The notes: a model not told the origin generated them from the letters alone. Shown: positions 41,883-51,451, counted from the first letter of the stretch. The stretch is DNA of 64,000 nucleotides from Dokdonia sp. Hel_I_53 (GCF_007827465.1 NZ_VISL01000001.1:1755001-1819000); one strand, 5' to 3'. Numbers and translations: made by a program.

Positions 41883-44834
41883 TTATACCAGAGGTATGGT
41901 AATAACTACACAAGTACCTATTGCATTACCTTCACTATCCATTAGATCTTTATAACTCACCCCTATTAAAGCAGCTGTGCGCTTTCGCATCAATTGTAAT
42001 CTTTTTTCTGTCGCTCTTGTTGCAAATGGCTTGTGCCTCTTTGAATTATAATGTGCAGATTTTTTATAGTTTCTTCCTACTCCATTATCCTCAATAGACA
42101 CTTGAAGTGCCTCTCTGTCAGTTCTATAATTGATAATATTTCCAGAAATTATAAGAATTTTCTCACCTCTTTTATGTAGTAACCCGTGTTTAAGTGCGTT
42201 TTCTATATATGGCTGCAATAACATTGTAGGTATTTCATAATCATTTTCTCTAGACTGTCTATCAAAAGAAAATCTATAAGAAAAATCTTCTTCAAAACGC
42301 ATTCTCTCAAGTTCAAGATAGGTTTCTAGTCCATTAATTTCATCAATTAGTAAAATCCTATCCTGGGAGCTATTATCCAGATATCCTCTAATGAGATCAC
42401 TAAATTTACCTAAGTAATCACTAGCCAAATCTTTCTGATTAAGAATTATGTATTCTTGAATACTATTAAGAGCATTAAAAATAAAATGAGGATTCATTTG
42501 AGACCTGAGGTTTTCAAGTTCTAAATGAACAAGATCGTTCTGGAGATTTGCTAACTCTAATTTTTCTTCTTGCTTACGTTCTTTTTTAAGCAATAGTTGT
42601 TGAAAAACTAAACCTGCAGTGATTACTGTAACTAAGATGCAAAGAGACAAAAACCACCATCTCTTCCAAAATGGACTCTCGATAGTAAATGCGATACTCG
42701 CAGCATTTGGAAAAGTAACATATCCAAAATTTTTAGGACGCACTTGCAATTCATAATTACCACTTTCCAAAGCATTAAAGGATATAGTATTTTCTCCTTC
42801 ATTCAATAATTTCCAATTTTTATTTGAATTTAGTTTGTACTCAAATATTGAATTTTGGTCTTCTTGAAAGGAATTTGTATTGACCGTAAATGATAAATTA
42901 TTTTTGTCATAAGGAAGCGTATACAAATTCTTAATTATAGTATCACGATCTTGAATTTTCACATTTGAAAAATAGATATGTGGTGGTCTTACTGTTTTAA
43001 ATACTTTTGATCTATGTATACCAAAAAGTCCAGAATTACTTGCAAAAATAATTTGCTCTCCTATTTTCTCAATCCCTTTAATTTTGAATGAGGGAATTCC
43101 ATCTCTTTTATCGAGGGATTTAAACGTTTTAGATTTAGTGTTAAACGCTTGAATTGCATTATTACTCACTAGCCACAGATTATCTCCATCGCTAAACACT
43201 TCTGAGACCTGATTTGATAACAAACCATCATCCGTCGTGTAATTGTCAACTGCTATACCGTTAAAAATTTTGTAAATGCCATTTTTAAAAGTACTTACCC
43301 AGATTGCACCTTCATCATCCTCTGTTATGGAAATAGCAAAAATACTCTGATTCTTAAAGCGAATTGGAAATGGCTGAAAGTCCTGATCGTACCTTGTTAA
43401 ATCATCTACGTGCGATACATAAAAATCTTTACCGTTCTTGCTTTTATAACTTGAATAACCGCGATTACTTGATATAATTTTTCGATTTTCTAAAGTACTC
43501 GGTTTATGCGCATTTTCAACTAATCCTGTACCAAAATATGATGTAATTAATATATCATCTTTATTTTGAAGTTCAATATCTTTAGCATTTGCAAATCCTT
43601 TTGTAGTCAAAATTTCATTTGTCTTGAGATTAATTACCTGAGCAATATTATCTTGACTCACATAAAGAATATCTCGGTAAGGATTAACCTTAATTGAGCT
43701 CACATTTGCTTCTGTAAGTAATTTTGTCAATTGAAGGCTATTGTTACTAAAATTATATACCCCCATTTTTCCATTAGTGGTCCCAAAAACAATTTGATCA
43801 TTACCAAGCTTTTCTAAAGCGCTTAAATTTTTGCTATTCTTCCCATTATGAAATATACTTACGTGAATATTTGTTATTACATACACGCCATTACGTAAGG
43901 AAGTGAACCAGTAGTTATCGTCCTTATCAACGATAACATCAGAAATTGTTTCAGACGTAAGAAAGCTTTTTACAAAGCGGTAATCTTTACTTTTTTCAAA
44001 AAAATAAACACCCTTATTTGTACAAAATATCAGATGATTTTTGTGAACTACAAATTTTAAAACTGAAAGTCCAGTCAGGATTTCAAAACCTTTCATAGCT
44101 TTCTTCACTATAGCCCCATCTTTTAATTTAAATATTGCATGCCCATTTATTAATTTATGACTTAATAACGTGTCCTTGTTAAAAATTAAAACTTGTGGCA
44201 CATTGTCTAACTGAAATTTTTGTCCCCTAGTCGTGTTATATAAATCTGAAATATCTGAGATTACCCTTTGTTGAAATGTTTTGTCAAGTGAAATAATCTT
44301 TTTATCTCCAACAAATAGATAATTTTCACCATAACGAGATGGTTCACCAACTGGGCCAGTATCTAATCCATTATTGTACTGTAATTTTATTTGCTTAGTA
44401 GTTATATTAATGGAATAGATGTTTTTTTTACCAAAAACCAATAAGTGGTTGTTCACTACTTTGATATTAGGTAGATTCCCTTTCAGTTCGGATCTTAAGT
44501 CAATGAAAGTTTTTAGCTTATTCCCTTCAGAGTAGAAAATTTGACCAGAAATATTTACGCACCATATTCTTCCTTCATCATCTTCATTAAGTCCAAAAAC
44601 GGAAAGTCCTCTTTTTTCAGAATTTGTATACTGTAAAAAATCTCTACCATCATATCTAAATAATCCACGATCTGCAGCAAGCCAGATAAAACCTTTTTTA
44701 TCCTCTAAGACATCATAGAATTCAATATCAGGCAGACCATCTTTTTCTGTAAGGTGAATGGATACAGGCTCTTGACTTTGTAAAGTAAGCCCAATAAAAA
44801 ATATCCAGATAAACAATCTGACTTTAATTTTCAT
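41883..44834 (-). CDS. Propeller-type sensor histidine kinase (LytS-like kinase core)
   Basis: 983 aa from the ATG at 44834, which begins a signal peptide (KVRLFIWIFFIGLTLQSQ); a TTG seven codons upstream would extend it. Periplasmic two-component-regulator propellers (about 25-610; repeated WLAADRGLFRYDG, IWVSTFKNGIYKI, LWLVSNNAIQAF), a Y_Y_Y domain (about 630-715; FEYKLNSNKNWKLLNEGENTISF), one membrane helix (about 725-750), then His_kinase core NPHFIFNALNSIQEY with His783 and an HATPase domain (DNGVGRNYKKS). Unlike classic hybrid regulators of polysaccharide loci, the output is a separate LytTR protein. The ligand is unknown. Confidence 0.93.
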   Translation of the reverse strand: MKIKVRLFIWIFFIGLTLQSQEPVSIHLTEKDGLPDIEFYDVLEDKKGFIWLAADRGLFRYDGRDFLQYTNSEKRGLSVFGLNEDDEGRIWCVNISGQIFYSEGNKLKTFIDLRSELKGNLPNIKVVNNHLLVFGKKNIYSINITTKQIKLQYNNGLDTGPVGEPSRYGENYLFVGDKKIISLDKTFQQRVISDISDLYNTTRGQKFQLDNVPQVLIFNKDTLLSHKLINGHAIFKLKDGAIVKKAMKGFEILTGLSVLKFVVHKNHLIFCTNKGVYFFEKSKDYRFVKSFLTSETISDVIVDKDDNYWFTSLRNGVYVITNIHVSIFHNGKNSKNLSALEKLGNDQIVFGTTNGKMGVYNFSNNSLQLTKLLTEANVSSIKVNPYRDILYVSQDNIAQVINLKTNEILTTKGFANAKDIELQNKDDILITSYFGTGLVENAHKPSTLENRKIISSNRGYSSYKSKNGKDFYVSHVDDLTRYDQDFQPFPIRFKNQSIFAISITEDDEGAIWVSTFKNGIYKIFNGIAVDNYTTDDGLLSNQVSEVFSDGDNLWLVSNNAIQAFNTKSKTFKSLDKRDGIPSFKIKGIEKIGEQIIFASNSGLFGIHRSKVFKTVRPPHIYFSNVKIQDRDTIIKNLYTLPYDKNNLSFTVNTNSFQEDQNSIFEYKLNSNKNWKLLNEGENTISFNALESGNYELQVRPKNFGYVTFPNAASIAFTIESPFWKRWWFLSLCILVTVITAGLVFQQLLLKKERKQEEKLELANLQNDLVHLELENLRSQMNPHFIFNALNSIQEYIILNQKDLASDYLGKFSDLIRGYLDNSSQDRILLIDEINGLETYLELERMRFEEDFSYRFSFDRQSRENDYEIPTMLLQPYIENALKHGLLHKRGEKILIISGNIINYRTDREALQVSIEDNGVGRNYKKSAHYNSKRHKPFATRATEKRLQLMRKRTAALIGVSYKDLMDSEGNAIGTCVVITIPLV

Positions 44835-45004
44835 ATGTAGAACCCAGTTATTCAAGATATATGGAATTTGTAATTTTAAATAAATTTGGTTAAGGCAAAC
44901 CGATGTCTTGTCCGTAACCCTGCTAAATTATAGCTATAGTCCACTTTAAAGAAACGATAATTGCCAAAACATGCATTCTAACTTCTAAATAAAAAGAAAC
45001 TTAG

Positions 45005-46147
45005 TTACACAGCACACAAAATTTCTCCAGCGCGTTTTAAAACATCATCATCTTTGGCATAGCAAAATCGTAGCATTTTATAATCCTCTTGATGTAGGTT
45101 AAAAACTGATGTGGGTATAGCAGCTATTTTGTATTGTTTTGTAAGTTTTTTTGCAAAATTAACGTCAGATTCATCTGTAATGGCGCTATAGCCTAGCATC
45201 TGAAAATAGGTGCCAGCACTTGGTGTATACGTAAATCGTGATCCCTTGATAGCCTCTAGAAATACATCTCTTTTTTGCTCGAAAAATTTGCTAAGCTGCA
45301 TGTACTTTTTCTCATTTTCTAAATACTGACTAAGCGCATGTTGAGAAGGATGATGCACAGAAAATACGTTAAACTGATGTACTTTTTGAAATTCTTGCAT
45401 TAACTCCTTAGGTGCTAGTGTATAGCCTAATTTCCATCCCGTAGTATGAAATGTTTTACCAAATGATGCGGTAATAAAACTTCGTTCTCTTAAACCTGGA
45501 TAGCGAGCCACACTTTCATGTTGTTTTCCGTCAAAAACCATGTGCTCATACACCTCATCACTTAACAAAATAATATCCGTATTTTTTAGAATGCGTTCTA
45601 GAGCAATCATATCTGATTTTTCCAAAATTGTTCCCGTAGGATTATGCGGGGTATTTATAATAAACATCTTAGTTTTTGGAGTAATCGCGTGCGCTACTTC
45701 GCTCCAATCAACTTTGTAACTTGGTGCTTTTAGTTGAATAGGGACTACCTTACCACCATTTACAATCACTGCAGGTTCATAACAGTCATATGCTGGCTTA
45801 AGGACTATAACTTCATCGCCCGGTCTTATAAATGTGGAAACTATGGTAAAAATAGCTTGTGTTGCACCTGCTGTAATGGTTATATCAGAACCTGGAGCAT
45901 ACTCACTCCCGTAAAGTGAGTTTGTTTTTTCGGTGATTTTTTCGCGTAAGCGAAAGATACCTGGCATAGGTGCATACTGATTGTAACCCTTTGCCATTGC
46001 CTGAGAAACCAAGTTATGAAGTTTAGGATCGCTACCAAAACCTGGAAATCCTTGCGCTAGATTTAGTGCTCCCTCCTCATGCGCAAGCTTACTCATTATA
46101 GAAAATATCGTAGTTCCTACGTTGGGCAATTTTGATGTGTGCTTCAT
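45005..46147 (-). CDS. ybdL: Methionine/kynurenine-type aminotransferase (YbdL-like)
   Basis: 380-aa PLP-dependent class I/II aminotransferase. Motifs: NLAQGFPGF (substrate loop), ITAGATQAIF, INTPHNPTGTI, LLSDEVYEHMVFDG, and SFGKTFHTTGWKLGY with PLP Lys231. The pattern follows E. coli YbdL, a methionine aminotransferase, and kynurenine aminotransferase, and pairs metabolically with YafV-type omega-amidases such as the one at 27408-28187. A TATCTTTA -7-like box lies at 46164-46171, 17 bp upstream. The 149 bp between it and the sensor kinase (44856-45004) hold nothing recognised. Confidence 0.92.
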   Translation of the reverse strand: MKHTSKLPNVGTTIFSIMSKLAHEEGALNLAQGFPGFGSDPKLHNLVSQAMAKGYNQYAPMPGIFRLREKITEKTNSLYGSEYAPGSDITITAGATQAIFTIVSTFIRPGDEVIVLKPAYDCYEPAVIVNGGKVVPIQLKAPSYKVDWSEVAHAITPKTKMFIINTPHNPTGTILEKSDMIALERILKNTDIILLSDEVYEHMVFDGKQHESVARYPGLRERSFITASFGKTFHTTGWKLGYTLAPKELMQEFQKVHQFNVFSVHHPSQHALSQYLENEKKYMQLSKFFEQKRDVFLEAIKGSRFTYTPSAGTYFQMLGYSAITDESDVNFAKKLTKQYKIAAIPTSVFNLHQEDYKMLRFCYAKDDDVLKRAGEILCAV

Positions 46148-46201
46148 GCGATTGTTTGAAACCTAAAGATAGCAATTGGCTTTCTTTTGAATCATAAAAG
46201 A

Positions 46202-46768
46202 CTATTTTCCTAAATCTTGAGCTGCTTTTTCTAACTCTGCATACCACTCTTCTCCAAATTTTCGAATAAGAGCATTCTTTGTAAACTTATAAACGGGTAC
46301 TTTAAGTTCTGCGCCTAGCGTACAAGCATCGTCACAAATAGGCCATCTATGGTAATTTACGGCAGAAAATGAGCTGTATTTTTGGACACGCACAGGATAT
46401 AAATGACATGAAATAGGCTTTCTCCAGTCTATCTTGCCATCATTATACGCATCTTCTATCCCACAACTTGCCCAGCCTTTATCATTAAAAGTGACATAAG
46501 CACACTCTGCACCGTTTACAAGTGGTGTCTCTAGCTCCCCATCTCTAGATATAGAGGTACCTTGTGCCTCAATAGCCGCAATTCCTTCTGGTCTTAAAAA
46601 AGGCTTTACATCATCATAAATATCTTGCATGATTTGTACCTCCTCTTCTTCCAGAGGTGCTCCAGCTTCTCCAGCTATACAGCATTCACCTTTACAGGCA
46701 TTAAGATTACAGACAAAATCTTTTTCGATTATATCTTCTGATACGATTGTTTGTTTGAGTTGAAACAT
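46202..46768 (-). CDS. DUF3109 family protein
   Basis: 188 aa, cytosolic, with many Cys in family positions: FVCNLNACKGECCIAGEAGAPL near the start, ECAYVTFN, ASCGIEDA, ISCHLYPVRV and ICDDACTLGAEL. The eight or more Cys with CxxxCxGxCC spacing suggest a metal or Fe-S site, as in the related YkgJ-type zinc/iron chelating proteins. Function unknown. It lies 54 bp upstream of the aminotransferase gene on the same strand. A perfect TATCTTTG box sits only 8 bp before the ATG. Confidence 0.92.
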   Translation of the reverse strand: MFQLKQTIVSEDIIEKDFVCNLNACKGECCIAGEAGAPLEEEEVQIMQDIYDDVKPFLRPEGIAAIEAQGTSISRDGELETPLVNGAECAYVTFNDKGWASCGIEDAYNDGKIDWRKPISCHLYPVRVQKYSSFSAVNYHRWPICDDACTLGAELKVPVYKFTKNALIRKFGEEWYAELEKAAQDLGK

Positions 46769-46775
46769 AAGTTCA

Positions 46776-46783
46776 CAAAGATA
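46776..46783 (-). promoter_or_regulatory. -7 box very close to the DUF3109 start (possible leaderless mRNA)
   Basis: Leftward TATCTTTG matches TAnnTTTG and ends 7 bp before the ATG at 46768. Transcription would begin at or near the A of the ATG. Confidence 0.4.
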
Positions 46784-46825
46784 GTTTCTCCTACTAGAAA
46801 AACAACACCTTCTGTAACTGGAATT

Positions 46826-47686
46826 CTAGGCTATTAGAAGTTTATAACCCACCCCATGAACGTTAGTTATTTTAATTTGTGGATCGTCTTCTAACTTCTT
46901 ACGCAGTTTTGAGATGTATGTGTCCAGACTTCTACCTACAATCACACCGTGATCTTCCCACACAGCTTTAGTTATGACCTCTCGCGTTACTACTTGGTTA
47001 ACATTAGTTGCCAGTAATGTTAAAATCTCGCCCTCCTTCCTAGAGAGTTTAATGTCCTTATCTGCTACCACAAGTTTACTTTGTTCTTTATAGAATTGAA
47101 AGATTCCTAAAGTTTCATACTCTTGTACAAGTGGATTTTGAGTTGCTAGTTTTACGCTTTCGCGAAAGCGTACCCCAAGAAATATAAGTAGTCCCAGTGC
47201 GAGTGCTGCTATACTCACCTTACTTAGTGAAAGAGTTGTACTGCTGTCGTTAAAAGTGACTTCTATACGATGACATGCTTCAGGAACTTCTCGTCCTTTA
47301 CAGGGTACAATGGTTTTGTCCCAATTCGTATGCATTTGATAACTGTAAGAAATCTCTTGATCTTTACAGCGTACCACCTCAACGATATAATTTTTTGACA
47401 AGTCTGCTTTTTCAAAGTTACTATCCAAAAGTGCTACAAGACTATCTGGTAAAATGGCTATATCTCTCTCAAATGAAAGTTGAAACTGCTGTAAACCTAT
47501 TTCCTTAACTGGTAATACCAAACTAGAACTATCACCATCCAGCAACAAAAGCTCATTACCCGCATTACGCAGGGCAATTTTTACTCGTTCTGGTGTATTC
47601 CCGTGGCTAGGCTGTTCAAATGGAATCGCCCAAGAGAGAGTAATTAAACAAATGGCAGCTATACTTATGTAAAGACTATTTTTCAT
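46826..47686 (-). CDS. Membrane-bound winged-helix (OmpR/PhoB-type) regulator without receiver
   Basis: 286 aa from the ATG at 47686; the longer frame to 47758 has no ATG and no membrane signal before this Met. Layout: signal-anchor (SLYISIAAICLITLSWAI), a periplasmic domain (about 25-155) with three Cys, a transmembrane helix (about 160-178; ALALGLLIFLGV), then a cytoplasmic trans_reg_C winged helix (about 205-286; LSRKEGEILTLLATNVNQVVTREVITKAVW, RSLDTYISKLRKKL, GVGYKL). This is ToxR-like topology turned round: DNA-binding at the C-terminus. Divergent from the YceI gene, which it may control. A palindrome copy encodes RFRES right after the membrane helix. Confidence 0.88.
   Translation of the reverse strand: MKNSLYISIAAICLITLSWAIPFEQPSHGNTPERVKIALRNAGNELLLLDGDSSSLVLPVKEIGLQQFQLSFERDIAILPDSLVALLDSNFEKADLSKNYIVEVVRCKDQEISYSYQMHTNWDKTIVPCKGREVPEACHRIEVTFNDSSTTLSLSKVSIAALALGLLIFLGVRFRESVKLATQNPLVQEYETLGIFQFYKEQSKLVVADKDIKLSRKEGEILTLLATNVNQVVTREVITKAVWEDHGVIVGRSLDTYISKLRKKLEDDPQIKITNVHGVGYKLLIA
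47155..47170. repeat. 16-bp palindrome, perfect copy inside the winged-helix regulator gene (20-bp form)
   Basis: TACGCTTTCGCGAAAGCGTA at 47153-47172; coding frame on the minus strand gives V-R-F-R-E-S-V at the cytoplasmic edge of the membrane helix. Confidence 0.9.
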
Positions 47687-47757
47687 TATAAATACAAATA
47701 ACTGATATCTGCCTGAGAATTGACACCTATTGACACTTCTTTTACACTCTTTTGACA

Positions 47758-47786
47758 TTTGGTAGGTTCACTTAAAGGTAGTTTTA
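47758..47786 (+). promoter_or_regulatory. Promoter of the YceI gene
   Basis: TTTG at 47758-47761, 17-bp spacer, then TAGTTTTA at 47779-47786, near the Bacteroidota TTTG-N17-TAnnTTTG pattern; the ATG follows 16 bp later. Confidence 0.5.
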
Positions 47787-47802
47787 GGCAAAACTATATT
47801 TT

Positions 47803-48366
47803 ATGAGAACATTCTGCCTAATTATTCTTATTTGCACTGCTTATGTCTGTAATGCACAATACCTAAACACTGTTTATGATCTTGACATTGACAAAAGTTT
47901 TATTGAGTGGAAGGGAAGTTATTCTTTCAATTTTGGAAACCACAAAGGATTTGTTAAGCTCAAAAGTGGCAGTATTACCACTTATAACAACACTATAATT
48001 GATGGCGAGTTCGTGATAGATATGACCACGATTGCTAGTGATCCTGAGCAAGACCATCTAAGCCCTATAAAACATTTAAAAAACGAGGATTTCTTTTATG
48101 TAGAAAAATTTCCAGTGGCAACTTTAAAATTTAATGAGGTCAAGTATATACCGGAGAAGAATATACATGAAATAGTTGCAGCTCTGACCATTCGAGGGGT
48201 TACAAAAACTCAAAAGTTTTATGCGACTGCAAATGGCGCAGAAAAGTCATTTGTCACCCAACTAAAAATTGACCGAACTCGTTGGGGAATCATTTACAAT
48301 CACAAACTAAAAGATGACGCTATAAGCGATGCGATAGAATTTGACGTTCGACTGTTTTTTAATTAA
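47803..48366 (+). CDS. YceI family periplasmic lipocalin-like protein
   Basis: 187 aa with signal peptide (RTFCLIILICTAYVCNA). YceI features: DLDIDKSFIEWKGSYSFNFGNHKGFVKLKSG near the start, the DMTTIASDPEQDHLSPIKHLKNEDFFYVEKFP segment, and AALTIRGVTKTQKF with the RTRWGIIYN motif. YceI proteins bind polyisoprenoids or similar lipids in a lipocalin barrel. Divergent from the membrane-bound winged-helix regulator, sharing a 116-bp promoter region. Ends at a strong terminator convergent with katG. Confidence 0.93.
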   Translation: MRTFCLIILICTAYVCNAQYLNTVYDLDIDKSFIEWKGSYSFNFGNHKGFVKLKSGSITTYNNTIIDGEFVIDMTTIASDPEQDHLSPIKHLKNEDFFYVEKFPVATLKFNEVKYIPEKNIHEIVAALTIRGVTKTQKFYATANGAEKSFVTQLKIDRTRWGIIYNHKLKDDAISDAIEFDVRLFFN

Positions 48367-48381
48367 AGGGTTGAGAATTAA

Positions 48382-48411
48382 AAAACCCTTGATAAAAGTA
48401 TCAAGGGTTTT
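48382..48411. terminator. Bidirectional terminator between the YceI gene and katG
   Basis: 13-bp perfect stem AAAACCCTTGATA / TATCAAGGGTTTT with loop AAAG. Confidence 0.9.
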
Positions 48412-48422
48412 AAATATCTGTT

Positions 48423-48438
48423 CGCTTTCGCGAAAGCG
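48423..48438. repeat. 16-bp palindrome, perfect copy, intergenic
   Basis: CGCTTTCGCGAAAGCG, 5 bp beyond the katG stop and just after the terminator. Confidence 0.9.
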
Positions 48439-48443
48439 GAAAC

Positions 48444-50663
48444 TTATTTTTTCACATCAAAGCGATCTGCATCCATCACTTTTACAAATGCTTTTACAAA
48501 ATCATTTATAAAACGCTCTTCACCATCGGCAGCTCCATAAACTTCTGCAACAGCTCTAAGCTCAGTATTTGAACCAAAAATTAAGTCTGCTCTTGATCCT
48601 GTAAATTTCATTTCTCCCGTGCGACGATCTGTACCAGAAAACAAAGTGTCATCTGATGAAAGCCCTTTCCAGGTATAGGTAAAGTCTAAAAGATTTGTAA
48701 AAAAGTCATTAGTTAGTTGACCTGGTCTGTCTGTAAGAACTCCTACTTTAGAATTATCATAATTGGCTCCTAATACACGTAAACCACCTACAAGCGCCGT
48801 CATTTCTGGTATAGAAAGATTGAGCAATTGTGCGCGATCAATCAACATGTTTTCGGCTGCTGTATCCTTCTGTGTCTTTGAAACGTAGTTTCTAAAACCG
48901 TCTGCCTTAGGCTCTAGGTAGCCAAAACTGTCTTTATCTGTATCTTCTTGTGTGGCATCTACACGTCCTGGTGTGAATGGTACTGTAATGTCATGACCCG
49001 CATCCATTGCAGCCAGCTCTACTCCTACAGATCCTGCTAAGACAATTAAATCTGCTAATGAAACTTCACTTTCAAAAGTATCTTTAATGTCTTTTAATAT
49101 AATAAGTACTTTATTAAGTTGCTCAGGATTATTTACTTCCCAGTGGCTTTGCGGTGCGAGTTGAATACGCGCTCCGTTTGCACCACCCCTTTTATCAGAA
49201 TTTCTAAACGTTGAAGCACTTGCCCAAGCCGTAGTAACCATTTCAGAAACGGTTAAGTCACTATCTGCGATTGCATTTTTGAGTAGGACAATTTGTCCTT
49301 CATCTAAGGTGTAACCGTTTGCTTCTGGCAATGGGTCTTGCCAAAGTAATTTTAATTTAGGTACTTCTGGCCCTAAATATCTAGATAGTGGACCCATGTC
49401 ACGATGGGTTAACTTATACCAAGCGCGTGCAAAGGCATCTGTAAAAGCTTGATGATCCTTGTGAAATTTCTGTGAAATTCTCAGATACTCTGGATCTGTT
49501 TTAAGTGCAATATCTGCCGTAGTCATCATCAAACGTTGCTTTTTTGAAGCATCTCCGGCAGTAGGAGCCATGCGTGCATTGCTTTCTTCTGTAGGCGTCC
49601 ACTGATGTGCACCTGCAGGACTCTTTGTTAACTCCCAATCATAATTTAATAGTACATCAAAATAATCTGCATCCCATTGTGTAGGGTTAGGAGTCCATGC
49701 TCCTTCAATACCAGAGGTAATTACGTCATCTAAAACACCTGACTTATAACTGTTTTTCCATCCTGTGCTCATTTCTTCTATAGATGCACCGTGTGGTTCT
49801 GTCCCTACATACTTATCTGGATCTGCAGCTCCGTGTGCTTTACCAAAAGTGTGTCCTCCAGCTACTAAGGCTACGGTTTCTTCATCATCCATTGCCATGC
49901 GACCAAACGTTGTTCTAATATTTGCTGCAGATCCCATAGGATCTGGGTTACCATTAGGACCTTCTGGGTTTACGTAAATCCAGCCCATCATAACTGCGCC
50001 AAGTGGTGCTTCTAGCTCGCCATCTTCATAACGCTCATCATTTGCTCCCCATTCAGTTTCTCTTCCCCAGTAAATATCTTGTTCTGGCTCCCATACATCT
50101 TCACGACCACCTGCAAATCCAAGTGTTGGAAAGCCCATAGATTCTAAAGCACAATTCCCCGCTAATATCATTAAATCTGCCCAGGAAATTTTATTACCAT
50201 ATTTTTTCTTGATTGGCCATAATAGGAGACGTGCCTTGTCCAAATTTCCATTATCTGGCCAACTATTAAGAGGTGCAAATCGCTGTGTACCCGAACTAGC
50301 GCCACCACGTCCATCACCTATTCTATAGGTTCCTGCACTATGCCAAGCCATACGTATCATAAAGCCTCCGTAATGACCATAATCTGCAGGCCACCAATCT
50401 TGAGAGTCTGTCATTAAGTCAAGCACCTCTTGCTTAAGAGCTTTAAAGTCTAGACTATTAAAAGCTGTAGGGTAGTCAAAATCTTCACCCATAGGATCAG
50501 ATTTCTTAGCATTTTGACGTAGTATATTTAGTCTTAATTCATTAGGCCACCAGTCTCGGTTCGTTGTACCTCCACCAGCTGTTTTTTTATGAGCTCCCCC
50601 CATAAAAGGGCAATTTGCAATTGCAGCTGGGTCGTTTAGGTCAAAAGTTTCTGTATTTTTCAT
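48444..50663 (-). CDS. katG: Catalase-peroxidase
   Basis: 739-aa haem enzyme that breaks down hydrogen peroxide and also has peroxidase activity. Distal site [19 protein letters not shown] (Arg, Trp, His), proximal haem ligand in [16 protein letters not shown], and the usual C-terminal non-haem half (from about 430). The Trp-Tyr-Met crosslink residues are plausible: Trp in MAWHSAG, Tyr in [13 protein letters not shown], Met in [12 protein letters not shown]. Monocistronic. No OxyR or PerR gene is nearby. A TATCTTTA -7-like box lies at 50696-50703 on the minus strand. Confidence 0.98.
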   Translation of the reverse strand: MKNTETFDLNDPAAIANCPFMGGAHKKTAGGGTTNRDWWPNELRLNILRQNAKKSDPMGEDFDYPTAFNSLDFKALKQEVLDLMTDSQDWWPADYGHYGGFMIRMAWHSAGTYRIGDGRGGASSGTQRFAPLNSWPDNGNLDKARLLLWPIKKKYGNKISWADLMILAGNCALESMGFPTLGFAGGREDVWEPEQDIYWGRETEWGANDERYEDGELEAPLGAVMMGWIYVNPEGPNGNPDPMGSAANIRTTFGRMAMDDEETVALVAGGHTFGKAHGAADPDKYVGTEPHGASIEEMSTGWKNSYKSGVLDDVITSGIEGAWTPNPTQWDADYFDVLLNYDWELTKSPAGAHQWTPTEESNARMAPTAGDASKKQRLMMTTADIALKTDPEYLRISQKFHKDHQAFTDAFARAWYKLTHRDMGPLSRYLGPEVPKLKLLWQDPLPEANGYTLDEGQIVLLKNAIADSDLTVSEMVTTAWASASTFRNSDKRGGANGARIQLAPQSHWEVNNPEQLNKVLIILKDIKDTFESEVSLADLIVLAGSVGVELAAMDAGHDITVPFTPGRVDATQEDTDKDSFGYLEPKADGFRNYVSKTQKDTAAENMLIDRAQLLNLSIPEMTALVGGLRVLGANYDNSKVGVLTDRPGQLTNDFFTNLLDFTYTWKGLSSDDTLFSGTDRRTGEMKFTGSRADLIFGSNTELRAVAEVYGAADGEERFINDFVKAFVKVMDADRFDVKK

Positions 50664-50695
50664 ATCTTAAGGTTGTGATTCACAAGTTTGAATCC

Positions 50696-50703
50696 TAAAG
50701 ATA
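50696..50703 (-). promoter_or_regulatory. Candidate -7 box for katG
   Basis: Leftward TATCTTTA, one base off TAnnTTTG, 32 bp before the ATG. Confidence 0.35.
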
Positions 50704-50828
50704 TTTAATATACCACGATTATAGTATAGTTTATTATTAAAATTAAATGATCTGCTATAGAATATATTTATAGTAAATTTTACAATTTGTTCATATTGAA
50801 TCTACAGGTTTAATGGATTAGAATAGAG

Positions 50829-50836
50829 TACCTTTG
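50829..50836 (+). promoter_or_regulatory. Candidate -7 box for marC
   Basis: TACCTTTG matches TAnnTTTG, 24 bp before the ATG of marC. No TTG at the usual -33 spacing. Confidence 0.45.
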
Positions 50837-50860
50837 CCGGCATTTTAAAATAGTACAGCA

Positions 50861-51445
50861 ATGAATTTTGATTTAAAAGAGACACTTACAGCTACAATGG
50901 TTCTTTTTGCAGTAATAGATATTATAGGGAGTATTCCTATTGTATTGAAACTTCGTAAAAAAACAGGACATATACAAAGTGAGAAGGCCGCTGTTGTGGC
51001 CCTAGTTGTAATGATCCTTTTTGTGTTTGTAGGAGAAAGTATTCTTGGGCTTATTGGTATTAATGTTTACGAGTTTGCCGTTGCAGGTTCTTTCATTTTA
51101 TTCTTTATAGCCTTAGAGATGATTTTAGGAGTAAGTATATTTAAAGATGATGATACGCTTAGTAAGAAAACCGTTTCCGTATTTCCGCTTGCTTTCCCAT
51201 TAGTCGCTGGACCAGGTACCCTAACCTCGCTTCTTGCATTACGTGCAGAATATAACTTAGTCAACATCATAATTGCCATCGTGCTTAACATCCTTCTTGT
51301 ATATGTTGTGCTTAAAACCTCAAGACATATTGAGCGTTTTTTAGGTAAAAACGGGATTGCTGTGATACACAAAGTTTTTGGTGTAATTTTGTTAGCCATT
51401 GCTGTGAAACTTTTTACAGCAAACATTCAAGAACTTTTTAAATAA
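50861..51445 (+). CDS. marC: MarC family integral membrane protein
   Basis: 194 aa with about six membrane helices. Family motifs: TLTATMVLFAVIDIIGSIPIVLKL, AGSFILFFIALEMILG, SVFPLAFPLVAGPGTLTSLL, and a C-terminal IHKVFGVILLAIAVKLFTANIQEL. MarC/UPF0056 proteins are inner membrane proteins of unclear transport role; the old antibiotic-resistance link of E. coli MarC was not upheld. A small membrane protein gene follows 6 bp later. Divergent from katG. Confidence 0.93.
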   Translation: MNFDLKETLTATMVLFAVIDIIGSIPIVLKLRKKTGHIQSEKAAVVALVVMILFVFVGESILGLIGINVYEFAVAGSFILFFIALEMILGVSIFKDDDTLSKKTVSVFPLAFPLVAGPGTLTSLLALRAEYNLVNIIIAIVLNILLVYVVLKTSRHIERFLGKNGIAVIHKVFGVILLAIAVKLFTANIQELFK

Positions 51446-51451
51446 CCACAT

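Noticed and set aside
44856..45004. Small RNA gene in the gap before the aminotransferase gene
   Set aside because: No strong hairpin with T-run and no promoter box found.
45940..45955. TTTCGCGTAAGCGAAA in the aminotransferase gene considered as another palindrome copy
   Set aside because: The centre and arms differ from the 16-mer at several positions; resemblance may be chance.
50664..50860. OxyR or PerR binding site upstream of katG
   Set aside because: The region is AT-rich and no convincing spaced dyad was seen.
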